A stretch of DNA of 64,000 nucleotides from Paragonimus westermani (Eukaryota; Platyhelminthes; Trematoda; Plagiorchiida; Troglotrematidae). The position numbers and the translations under genes were made by a program. The notes beneath the pieces were generated by a model. That model made no database searches. It saw only the letters and a list, made by a program, of their open reading frames with translations, and was not told the origin of the DNA. Below, piece after piece: positions 35,701 to 45,600 of the stretch. The stretch spans positions 25,561 to 89,560 of the forward strand of contig QNGE01000140.1 in NCBI GenBank assembly GCA_008508345.1, read 5' to 3'. Every line of letters starts with the position of its first letter. Positions within the stretch are counted from its first letter, which is position 1.

Positions 35701-36540
35701 TCTAGAAATCGAAAAACTTCCCGATGGCACTCAGATATGACTATCAAACAGTAGTTGTGCACTTCCCAGTTTCTGTCCAATAACATTTCAGCTGACCTGA
35801 TGGAGAAAATATGATAGACAATAGAGTTTTGGAAGTTCTCGGTGGCTGTATGAATGAATTCGCTACTGATTAGGACATCCTTGACCAGGGATCAGATGAC
35901 ATGTCTATTTACAAATAGAGATAAGATTTGTGGTGGTTGAATCGGCCTAGTCACAACTAGTTCACCTCTGCTGTGAAAAGAAGTACTAGGACGTATGGTT
36001 AAAGGTTCGGAGTGAATGATGATGTCATTTGCAGGCTAAAATGACTTCTAAAGTCAAAGTGGATGGCCTTATGTGGTCAATGTTAACTTACCTTGTTAGT
36101 TCTTCCGTTTAATGTTGCTATTTGGTTTTAATCGTGTGAGCTTCAGTTTTAAGACCGTCAATAAACAACCAGTTCAGTCAGTTTCCACCAAAATCTCAAC
36201 ACTCACCTTGAAGTCGAATTCCGGAAACAGCTAGTAGTAAAACAAAAGAAAACAGGTGCTACTCAAAATCTCATCTAGTGTCTTGTGTTATCTAGGGGTC
36301 AGTCAGACCAGCCGAAAATAGACAGGAAAATTGCACGCTAAGCAAAACTGACAAAACATGTCCATCATTCTCGTATTTGAACATAACTGTTTTCCGCAAT
36401 GAATTTGTAAACGGAAGAATAAACGGCAGACCGAAAGATTTATTGCCTGGCGAATTTCGCTGCATCTCAGCAAGTACATACTGAAGTGGTAATGTTCAGG
36501 TAGCGGAGCCAGACAAGATTAGTTGGAAGAAATGCACGAC

Positions 36541-36560
36541 CACACACACACACACACACA
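36541..36560. repeat. (CA)10 microsatellite
   Basis: An uninterrupted CA run, then a few imperfect CA units to about 36580. It lies just beyond the 3' end of the minus-strand PLE fragment. Confidence 0.95.
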
Positions 36561-36589
36561 ATACACACGCACGTACGAACAATGTACCT

Positions 36590-37425
36590 GTACATTTGCC
36601 AAGGCGGGTTCGGATTGAAGATCGTCTTTCTGTTGTCAAATAAACTCTTGTCATCTAGGTATAGCGACGGCCTCAGCGAACTAAAACGGTGTTCGAGTTT
36701 TAATTACGCTGAGGATTGTGAATGCGTTAACAATGATGACTGGGTCTAGAGGTCAACAAGTGACGTGCAGTTGAAGATCCTGGCCTTTTGAGTTGAACTA
36801 GTTGCTAAAGACTAGTAGCTGTTCCATCTCACGTTCAACCCAAGCCGATACAGACTCAGCTACTCGATTTCCCAACTGTCATTCCGTTCTGCTCACGTAG
36901 ACCGCCTGGTATCCACAGTGCAACTGGCAAATACACTGAGATTTTTCGAGCGGAAGTAGTGTCACTGTCAACTGTTCAACTGTCACCGTTCAACTTGCTG
37001 AGTATAGCAATGTGATGGAGGTAGCATGGACCGTTCGGCCGACTGCTGCTCGAAGTTGCCGACTGGGTTATTCCATCACGTCTGGATCTTTACAGGCTAG
37101 CTGTAAGGTGACTGTCCGCTTGAACGGAGTTAGCTCTTTTTGTAACATCGTCAGTCACGTTCTGTCGCCTAATAAATGCACGTGAATAGCAATTAGATAG
37201 CGACAATGTTTCTGGGTGCTTCAGTTCACTGTGCAAGGAGTCTGAAATGCATATTTTCCTGGCACGATGAAATAAACCACGAACCAGAACACGTTTGTAT
37301 TGTACTGACGTAAAGCGATTGTAGTTCAAATATTGACCAGTCCACGTGGTCTTTCTTTGATCAGATCTTTCTTTTGTGCCGTTTGACCGTCGCGTTATGA
37401 GAAAGGCCACAAAGAGAGTAGACTG
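36590..37425 (-). pseudogene. PLE copy D: RT end plus GIY-YIG endonuclease
   Basis: The minus strand from 37425 reads FLITRRSNGTKERSD, TTWTGQYLNYNRFTSVQYKR, LFHRARKIC, matching the RT C-terminal region of copy B (GGQYRQFSSFAPIAYKRGLV, KLFHRAKRIC). After a stop, 36930-36780 encodes HCGYQAVYVSRTE and QLGNRVAESVSAW, a GIY-YIG core in which the Gly of GRT is Ser. Then 36760-36660 encodes FTILSVIKTRTPF and FAEAVAI, the C-terminal PLE block. There are several in-frame stops. It is in CADPS sense. The sequence differs clearly from copies A, B and C, so it is another family. Confidence 0.85.
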
Positions 37426-37430
37426 ATTAA

Positions 37431-37448
37431 TGTGTGTGTGTGTGTGTG
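37431..37448. repeat. (TG)9 microsatellite
   Basis: An uninterrupted TG run just outside the 5' end of PLE copy D, and so in inverted relation to the CA run at 36541. Confidence 0.95.
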
Positions 37449-37549
37449 AATGGTCGTACACTGGACGCAATCGTCCACTCGCCTTGGTATCAAGATGGTG
37501 TGGTGCTTATCGCCTCATTGTGTTTATCGATTCGGGTGGGGGTGCACAA

Positions 37550-38345
37550 ACAGCACCTCCACCTCAAATTGGCATCAATAGAGACGCTGTCGATAGCTGC
37601 GCAAAATTGTGTTACTTGGGTGGCAATTTGTCGACAGATCTGTCTGTCAACCGCGAGTTAAGAGCTCGTGTGGCAAAGGTTAGTGTTGATTTCGGACGTC
37701 TTGAAAGACGTGTCTGGAAGAACCACAGCCTGACGGCGAATACTTAGTTGTTTGTCTACCGCTCACTGGTGCTGTCTACACTGTTATACGGCAGTGAAAC
37801 GTGGACACTGTATCAACGGAACGTACCCTAACGAAGTCCTTCCATGTGCAATGTCTGAGTCGCATCTTGGGTATTCCGTGGTCGGACATGGTTCCGAACA
37901 CTGAGGTATTACGACGAGCGGAAATGAACGGGTCAGAAACCCTGGTGACGCTGAATCAGCGCCGTTGCCTAGGTCACGTCCGCCGAATAGGCGATGACCA
38001 TACTCCGAATCAGCTGCTGTGTGGACAAGTAAAATCAGGTGGCGGTCCAAAGCGGAGATACCAGAATGTTGTGCAGGTAAGTCTTTCGCGTTGTAACATT
38101 GACTGCAGATGTTGGGAAGACTGGGCGTTGTACTGGACAGCCTGGAGGAATACTATTCGGATGGGTGTCCTCAAGTTCAACGAGCAGTTTTTGCGCGGCC
38201 GAGAGCGAAAGCGCGCGGTACGCAAGGGAACCATCTGTGCCATAGGTCGCACTGACGTGACTATATAGCGTTGCGGTGTGTATGGCCGACAATACGCTGG
38301 CCGTTTGGGATTAGTGAGTCATCAATGTAATCCTAGTACACCATC
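37550..38345 (+). pseudogene. LINE RT C-terminal part, copy L1
   Basis: The plus frame reads CAKLCYLGGNLSTDLSVNRE, RVWKNHS, then after a TAG YRSLVLSTLLYGSETWTLYQ. A frameshift near 37800 leads to LSRILGIPWSDMVPNTEVL, RCLGHVRRIGDD and a KRRYQNVVQVSL block. A final CxxxGRQYAGRLGLVSH resembles the C-terminal zinc-finger motif CxxCGR...R.GL..H of this LINE family, with its second Cys changed. This is the C-terminal end of an AP-endonuclease/RT retrotransposon often annotated as craniofacial development protein 2-like or endonuclease-reverse transcriptase. The clade (RTE or relative) is not settled here. Confidence 0.85.
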
Positions 38346-38731
38346 AGCGAAGAGGCGACAAGTACGTTAGGCTCAGGTAGATCATATCATTATATCCATT
38401 TTACGTCTGATAGTGGCTGAATTGGCCAAGAACATGGTCGCGTGGTAACTGATCCGCTCCTCCTTTCAGAAACTTGGGTGTCTGCGGTCTTCCACCCACT
38501 CGGAATTTGTTAGTGTATTGTATGATGATTGGTTTGCCTGTTCTCTTAGTAGTCCAATCAAGATTTTGTTTTTCATCCTCATCTATAGAATGCACTAACA
38601 TGCACTGCTATACTGAAATGCTTCTTCTGTTACATTTTACATAACTTTCTTGTCGTTGAAGTCTCTCCGTTTAGTCTCCAAGAGATAAGGGTCGCCTTTT
38701 CTTGCTAGCCAATCAATTGACTGAACAGCAT

Positions 38732-38925
38732 TGGCCGGCTGGACACAGAGGTTTCACTCGCACACCTACCGGTCTTATTCCTTCGAGTTTACACTAGATA
38801 TGTGGTGTGGTTGGAACCCGCATGTGGTGCATTGCAACCCACTCTTGGTGATGGCTAAGCGCGTGCGTCCTTTGGCTGCGGTCACTGTGAATCGGATGGC
38901 GCCAACCGTGGTCGTACATAAACTG
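38732..38925 (+). repeat. Repeat shared with 41105-41312
   Basis: GGCCGGCTGGACACAG, GAGTTTACACT, GTGGTGCA-CGCAA and CCAACCGT-G-CGT blocks recur in the same order about 0.7-1 kb downstream of both LINE 3' ends. It may be part of the LINE 3' region or a separate SINE-like unit. Confidence 0.6.
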
Positions 38926-39421
38926 TGGCAGACTTATCTCCATCAAGCTGTAGGCGCCTGGACAGGGTTTGATGGCTGATGCCGTGCGGTTTGCCCATTA
39001 TCGAAAAACTGATGGGGTTAGCGACTGAGAAGCAGGCGCCATGTTCACCAGCATTGTCTGCCATGTAACCTGTCCAGTAAAAGATGGATCCAGTACCTGA
39101 TTCTCGGAGCTCACCTTGATCTGCAAGCCTTGTCCCGCTCAGTGCTGCTACGTCGATTCCGTACCGGCTCAGTTCAATAGAGATCCATTCAGTTCGGTGT
39201 TCTGGCAGTCCTGTGGTGCTGTATCGGTCCAAGAGCGTACACATATTATATATATCAACAGAAAACATCTTGCATCTCCGGGCATGTCTAACGTTGGTCT
39301 GCGTGCTACTATGACTTGTGAGAGTACTGTCTACTCTGGGACTTGTGCTGGAGATGTTATTAGGGGAGGGAAAGAGCGAGGGTTTGGCAGCGGCCATCCA
39401 CTCTGCGAGAAAATAGAACAC
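38882..39421 (-). pseudogene. LINE AP-endonuclease N-terminal part, inverted
   Basis: The minus-strand frame of about 180 codons includes NMCTLLDRYSTTGLPEHRTE, ELSRYGIDVAALSGTRLADQ, GELRESGTGSIFYWTG and later LQLDGDKSATVYV. These are the start and first catalytic region of the endonuclease of the same LINE type as L1 (family form NVRTL ... ALSETRL ... YTFFWSG), with Gly for Glu in the SETRL motif. It is fused head-to-tail against L1's downstream repeat in the opposite orientation. No RT follows. Confidence 0.82.
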
Positions 39422-39929
39422 GGATGATCCAGTTTATCCTACCTGACGGTCGACACAGTATGATGTTTGGTTTACGTTGTGGTATCATGGTTTATATAGG
39501 CCTGGGATTTTGTCAGGTGGCCAGACTCAGGAGAGTGATAAGGGCTTTTAACCAAAGCCTTCTACACGAAAGTTTGTACCGCAAGATAGTAGAAGACACC
39601 CACAAGCAAAAGCACCGATCACTACCAAGAACCAAACTACAATAAATACGCCCAACACCGACAGCCAATCACTTATAAAGTCAGCATATTCACACAAGTC
39701 CAAGACTATTGCAGAGACCAGCAAGTCACATACACATAAAACCAAACTGGACAGGAACAAACCTCAAGCCAAAACAAAACACAAAATACTTATGCCATTG
39801 ATAATGAGCTTATCTGCCTTTTTTGAGCTGCTTCCTTTTAGCCTATCTGACATGGTTGAATCTGCACCTCGCCAGATCAAACCAGCATACAAGCCTGATC
39901 ATCACGCCAAGGTAGCAGAATAGGTCCTA

Positions 39930-40430
39930 ACCCTGATGTGGATCGGTGAGCGTAAATGGACCGGATCGAAGTCATGACGATGTCCAGTCGTCTTGGTTGG
40001 TTAGGCCACATCTGTTGAGTGAGCGATGAAAGGATTCCAAAGCGGATGCTATACGGGTAACTGAAAGCAGATTAGCGGAATCCTAGTGGTCGAACAAAGA
40101 AATTTCAGAATGTCATCCAGAGTAGTTTTTTTCATTGTACCATTGGTTTAGGCATTGGGAAGACCTAACGTTCATCCGGACAGTCTGGTGAAATATGATC
40201 CGGACGATCGTCCGCAAGGTCAGTGAACAATTACTGAGAAGTCGAGAACGGAAGTGGGCGGTACAAAAGAGAACCACCGGAGTCATAGGTCGCAGTGACA
40301 TGATTATATAACGTTGCGATATGTGTGGCCGCGAATGTACTGGCCGTCTGAGATTAATAGGTGGTCAGAATACTCATAGTACATCGTCAGCAACAAGTAA
40401 CGAGTACGTTAGGGCCAATTAGATTATATC
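39930..40430 (+). pseudogene. LINE RT C-terminal end, copy L2
   Basis: Broken plus-strand frames parallel L1: LGWLGHIC ... ERIPKRMLYG, then GRTKKFQNVIQSS and a Cys-rich RCDMCGRECTGRLRL ending. Unlike L1, the CxxC of the terminal finger is kept here. DNA-level matches to 37960-38420 include AGGTCGCA-TGAC and GTTGCG-T-TGTGGCCG. Several stops make it inactive. It starts abruptly at about 39930. Confidence 0.8.
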
Positions 40431-41104
40431 CGTCACAGTCAATTTTTTCTTGTTCGCACTGACCAACGACTGTCGTCGTATGGCAACTCACTCGCACCCC
40501 TGTTCAGAAACCTGGGTGTCTGTGGACTTCAACTTTTCCTCTTCTCTAATTTTGTTGCTGTACTGTATGGCCAAATTTTGTTCGTCCTATTTCAACACTG
40601 TCTTGAATTTTATTTTTCTTCCTATCTGTAAAGTCCATTACCCTTTTTGATCTCTTGTTACATACCATTCTTCGTACGTGTTATGTTCATTGTACATATT
40701 AACTATTCGTCTATTGTTCGAATCAATATACACTTCGTCCTCGCGCGTTTCGCCTTCTGCTTTCACGCGGTCGTGGTTATCGTGGGCTAACCGTGGCAAC
40801 GTTCTTTTAGCGCGCCGGAGGAACCAAATTCGTTGTTACTAAGGGGAGAATCTTGTTGCAATACGCAGCAGACTTATTGTAGGGGAATCTATTGTGGACA
40901 GCTAATGTGGGTCCTTGTATTTGCCTTGTAGTACTGTTGCCTCAACCCTTCTATGGGGCGCACCAGCATATGCCGGTATACTGGACTACTTCTTGCGTTA
41001 TAACTTCAATATTTTCGCCTCCCCAATTTAGATCTTACCAATGTTTAGTCCCCGAAAGGTCGGATTTTCAGTTTCGTGTTAGCCTTCCAGTTGGTTAACT
41101 AACA

Positions 41105-41312
41105 CTGGCCGGCTGGACACAGCGACCTCAATCACACGCCTCCTGTCTTATTTCCTGGAGTTTACACTGTATACATGGTGTATGAGTTGAACCACAAGTG
41201 GTGCAGCGCAAGCCACTAATGGTGATGGTAATGTGCAGGCATTCATTGGTTTCGGTAGCTGTGATGAGCCAATACCAAACAGATGCTGCCAACCGTAGCC
41301 GTGCATTTATGT
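41105..41312 (+). repeat. Repeat shared with 38732-38925
   Basis: Second copy of the unit described at 38732, with about 75 percent identity by eye. It lies downstream of LINE copy L2. Confidence 0.6.
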
Positions 41313-41579
41313 TCAACAACGTCGTTTGACTCTGTTAGATAAACACCAACACTGTACTATGTACCTGATGTGATACAACGAAACTCACCAGGTAACAAAC
41401 CGTGTGGCCTGCTGGTTTTGGCTTCTGTTTACATATTACTGTATTTTTTGGTTTTACAATCAAGCTTCTCAAAAATTGTAATTTGCTGTAATTTTTTGTG
41501 ACGATTATTGTCATACTCATATTTGCGTTCCAAATTCGTATGAAAGAATTTCTGTGTTTTCCGTCACTCAAAAATGCCG

Positions 41580-41950
41580 TCTTCATGGTGTGACGCAATC
41601 TGTAACACACCTTACTGTTGAACCGTGTTTAATCGACCGACCGTCCAAAGCGATCAATTTGAGGCTTGCAGCTAACTCTTCTTATAAATGGGTGCAAAAT
41701 CCCGTGTTAGCAGAGGAAGGTAATGTTGTTGAAACACGTAAACATCCAGTTTCATCAGTCGCTAAAAACGCATAGACCACTGATCACGCTATCGATCCAG
41801 CTTGTGCGTTGAGAATTCTGTTACATTATTCCAGTTACAGATTCATGAGGTTCGCTGAAGCGGTCGCAATCAATCGTCTCAGGCCACAAACAATTCTTCG
41901 TGAACTTCAGCCTTCCCTGGACCCAGTGACTTATCTCAAATCGCTCATTG
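41580..41950 (+). pseudogene. PLE copy E: endonuclease C-terminal part
   Basis: One plus frame from 41554 to 42243 is interrupted only by a TAG at 41773. Around it the sequence reads HPVSSVAKNA-stop-TTDHAI, DPACALRILL, then FMRFAEAVAINRLRPQ. This matches the C-terminal PLE endonuclease block (SSITKHxxxTGHxxDPxxAF and AEAxAIxxxxP). Upstream, LIDRPSKAIN may be the decayed YIGRT region. The frame runs 100 codons past the usual PLE end into sequence I cannot identify. Confidence 0.72.
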
Positions 41951-43331
41951 ATTATCGACCCACTGAACTGTTTGCTATAAGAAAACCGATCCATATTGTT
42001 GTAAATTTGATACTGACGAGTCAGTACGAAATAGTTGCATCTACCGGTATTCGTGTTATAACTGTTGCGATCAGACTGCTGAAGGCAGCTAACTGTTTCA
42101 GATCTCTTTATGTGTTTTGCAGCTCGGTTCCAACCTGGACGAACTGCCACTCAGTTCGTTGGAAGCAGATGAAAAAGAAAGTGAATGCTTTTGACATCAC
42201 TGTCTCAGAAGTATGTTGTTATGTCACTGTTATCCTCGTCTAAAATAATATGATACCCTACCTAAAAAAACTACAGTGTTGTGACGTATTTATTTACATA
42301 GAACCGCACATCATGGATTGTCGACTGACTTCCACATGTGGTGTTTCAGGATCCAGTGACTGCATCCAGCAGAAATGCAATTGCTGTCATCGTCAACCTA
42401 TGTGAAATGCATCTGTCACAGTCTTCACGAATTGTCTGCATTTTGTGATGCAAAAGCTGAGTTGAAATCATTTACATGATATGAATAACCACGGTCTGCA
42501 ATGCAGATTTAGTTGCTGTTAATTTCACCTACTTTTACTCGTGAGTTACATCCTGCAAGGTTGTCTTGTCTTCTCGTTCTTATATATTCACTTACTCCAC
42601 AGATCCATCTTCTGGACTCACTCGATCGTTGAATAACCACATCGGGACCAAATTGTTCCACCATCAGGTGACCAGTTTGATGTATGCGAATAAGACCGAA
42701 AGTTTTGCACCTTAGTGGAATGGAATCGGACCTTCAGCACTGTCGTCTATAAGTTCAGTCCCATTCTGTAAACTGAATTCCGCTTGTTCTTTTTCACCAA
42801 GCAATAGGTACGGTAAGAACGTCGCATAACATGTGTTGTGGTTTTTACGAATCCTACTTCAACGACGAGTTTTAGCCAATTAGACGCAAGCTGGTTATTA
42901 ACCAATCAGAACGGCTGTTTGGACCACCGATTGAGCCCCCAACTCTTGCATGTTCTGCAACAACAAATCTGACTCGGTTCCACTTTGGCGTCTGAATGTG
43001 TTATGAAGTTTTTAACGCTAATTTTCGTCTTCCTGAAACAGTTTCACTCACAGGGTTCTGTCTTCGATCCGGTTTGTTTATATTCTACGCTGTCGATGCG
43101 TAATCATCTTCAAGGAGTGGATCGTTTCGTTAACACATCTAAACATATCTAGCACGTTAAATACATCTCTACTTGTTTCATAGTGAAGAACTGGAACTGA
43201 GTGAATGAAAGTACTCTCAGCAGTGATGACTATGTACAGAGTATTCCACAAACCTAAGAAATATAATGAAACAAAACTTCATTTACACACCTGAAGACAT
43301 TTAAAGGTCGAGTATAAAACAGTCAGGTTAC

Positions 43332-43455
43332 CTTCGATGGATGCATATTCCGATATCCGTTCGTAGTTTAGTACGGCAGCATTTCTCAAACAATTTTTGA
43401 TGGCATTTCGGACAATATCGGCTGATGCGGGCTCGCCTGTTTCTTTTGTTAAAAC
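43332..43455 (-). CDS. CADPS: CADPS exon 3 of window
   Basis: The exon reads VLTKETGEPASADIV, NAIKNCLRNAAVLNYERISEYA and SIE. It matches the CADPS stretch that follows LLERV, in which vertebrates have [24 protein letters not shown]. The acceptor is ACATGCAG|GTTTTAAC at 43455 and the donor GAAG|GTAACC at 43332. It begins in phase 0 and ends with one base of a Gly codon. A helical MUN-region segment is expected. The exon is separated from its upstream neighbour by a 7.3-kb intron holding a hammerhead SINE and an R2-like element. Confidence 0.93.
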
Positions 43456-45396
43456 CTGCATGTGAATGAAAGATTTTGGAAGTAAACTAATTTCAGAAGT
43501 TTAGACACGAAAGAAATAAGATTGGGCAAACAACACAAACCTCAACCTAAAACAGTATATACGACTGCTTCTTGTATGTGATACTTCAGCCGTACAACGT
43601 TTTTAGAATTGCAACAACTAACTTGTTTTTCACTCATCTGTCTTGTACCTGACAGCACCTGGGGAATAAACCCCTGAGCTTAATTCTTCTGAGGTCCTTT
43701 CCTTATAAACAGGATCAGGATGACCAGGCTCTCTCAACCAGAATATCTTTTTCTCTGTTCAGTTCCTCCCTATGAGCATAAGGCTTTGTAATATATTTTT
43801 ATTGTGGATGAATTTTCATCTGATACTGCTTGAAATGACTCTCGCAAGACTGAATGTCACTCGACACAGGACCTCCAGTATAATAAAAGGCGGGAGTTCA
43901 ACCTTAGCCATTTATAAATAGCTTGTCCGATTGTTACATTACAGGTTAATGAAATTCCATTTAAAAAGCACAATTCGCACTATGGAGTAGATTAATTAAA
44001 TTTTACAAACAGCATGTCGGATTCCGAAATTGTTGTCATCGAATTCTCATCGGAGTGATCGCATTAACCAGAATACACCAGAGATGTTGTACTAAATATT
44101 TCAATGTTTTGATTTGTCATGCCGGTAGGAGTACCTGAGTAGCAATCGGAATGACACCAGCAAAACAGCCATGTTTGCTGAACCAGTGGGATATTAACAT
44201 ATTACAAGCTAATCCATTTCTTCTTCACAGTAAGGTGGAGCCAACATCATGAACATGCACAAAATGACCGTGCAGAACATTTTCGAATATCATTGGCTAC
44301 TGAGTCCGGTCAGCCAAGTCAAACAACCAAGGTGAGCCTCCCAATCAAGGCATGCCCAGTAGTCAGTGGAAAAACTAGGAGAGGAGTGATGACAGCTTTG
44401 AACAAATGAGTTCAAAAGAGACCGACGACTGGAGGCGTACTTGGGTAGGACATTTATTCGAGTATGTTTTTAACCCGATTATGAGGAGTGTGTATGAACT
44501 TAGAAGTGAGTAATGGAAATCGCCTGAGGTTTTGGTATCACCAAGATATGGTGACCTACAGACGGCGAGAAGGGGAAATAGTGAGTTTCGAGCTCACGAA
44601 GCATCATCAATAGGGCCATCGAGAAACCAAGAAAAGTGGACATTTGGTTTCTCAAAACTCGGAAACAATAGATCTCCCCAGTTAGTGTCCTACTGAAAAC
44701 CAAAGGAATGGAAGGTCTACGTGCAAGCGAGGGAGTAAAATTTCTTGTCGGTACTGCCGAGTTTCACAATTTTCAAAAAACCCCACCAAATGGTAGGTTT
44801 ACTTCTGTAAACGTCAGTCTTGTTTTACTAGCTGAAAGGAGTGAACACACTGTCTTGGCTATACAAGAGAGGATATCTACAACGTTGACAGCATTAATGT
44901 ATTTTTCTGGGATTCATCAACAAAAATCTCACAGCAAATGGTGAAGACTTCAGCGAAAATGAGAAGCCATAAAACCATATGACTGTTGTGTCAGCACATA
45001 GTGTTACAAGCAATGCATCAACGTTTGACATGTTGAAAAAGTAAACCTTCCAGTTATCATGAGAGCAGCAGCTAACGCGAACTCTGGGTGCAGTGAACTT
45101 CAACGCAGATGGCCTGAGTGGAAAAATAGATTTTTAAAAATAACTCAGACGACTAAGTGATCAGACGATGGTACGGTAGTGGAGGAAAGATCTATCAAGT
45201 GACAATGCGGGTCAACATTGAGCCAGAATTTATAATTCAATTCAGTAAATGGGCCATGGACGCCATCTAACAAGTTTAAGTGGCTGCATGCAAGCCATTT
45301 TTAGGGAGTTATACTGGAACTCGAGAAAACCTAAAACACTGCTCACAAGCGAGAGTGGTTGAGCGTTCAGATTTGATGATTCGGTCGTGCCTAATG

Positions 45397-45600
45397 TGAG
45401 GTCAATGGCGCAGTGGTTAACACGGTTGCCTCATGATTGGAATGTCCGGAGTTCAAATCCCGGCCGTGGCAAGGATATGCACTACTGACGAGCTCTAATG
45501 AGAGCGAAACTCGAGTCTAGTGCTTCTTTTCGAAAGAGGCTGGCTGGAAAGTCTATCTGAATGCGAACGCTGCGATCAAATGTGAATGATGGTCAACTTG
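45397..45600 (+). mobile_element. tRNA-derived SINE carrying a hammerhead ribozyme
   Basis: A pol III A box TGGCGCAGTGG (45406-45416) and B box AGTTCAAATCC (45450-45460) are 33 nt apart, followed within 20 nt by a complete hammerhead (45479-45523). This order matches the schistosome Sm-alpha SINE-like family, a known trematode arrangement. The T-arm stem does not pair, so it is not a working tRNA. The 3' end is not sharply defined; I place it near 45600. A second, ribozyme-less head lies at 26715. Confidence 0.85.
45479..45523 (+). ncRNA. Hammerhead ribozyme, type I, full core
   Basis: Stem I GCACTA pairs perfectly with TAGTGC. The core CTGACGA (45485-45491) is followed by stem II GCTCT/AGAGC (five perfect pairs) around an AATG loop, then GAAA (45506-45509). 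Stem III is AC/GT around TCGA, the two-pair stem typical of schistosome SINE hammerheads. Cleavage is expected between C45517 and T45518 in a GTC triplet. All invariant residues are present. It is antisense to CADPS. Confidence 0.93.

Larger units (their letters stand above)
31115..43331 (-). other. CADPS intron of 12.2 kb
   Basis: Holds dispersed repeat copy 2 (32491-32752), a PLE fragment (36590-37425), a LINE cluster (37550-40430, with a shared repeat to 41312) and a PLE endonuclease (41580-41950). Positions 32753-36540 and 41951-43331 show nothing recognisable. Confidence 0.65.

Noticed and set aside
42013..42040. CTGACGA-GTCAGTAC-GAAA, a hammerhead-like core on the plus strand
   Set aside because: Stem II can form two pairs, but no stem III or pairing stem I follows within a reasonable distance.
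45397..45470. Functional tRNA gene
   Set aside because: A and B boxes are present, but the T arm and acceptor stem do not pair. The hammerhead immediately downstream fits a SINE.
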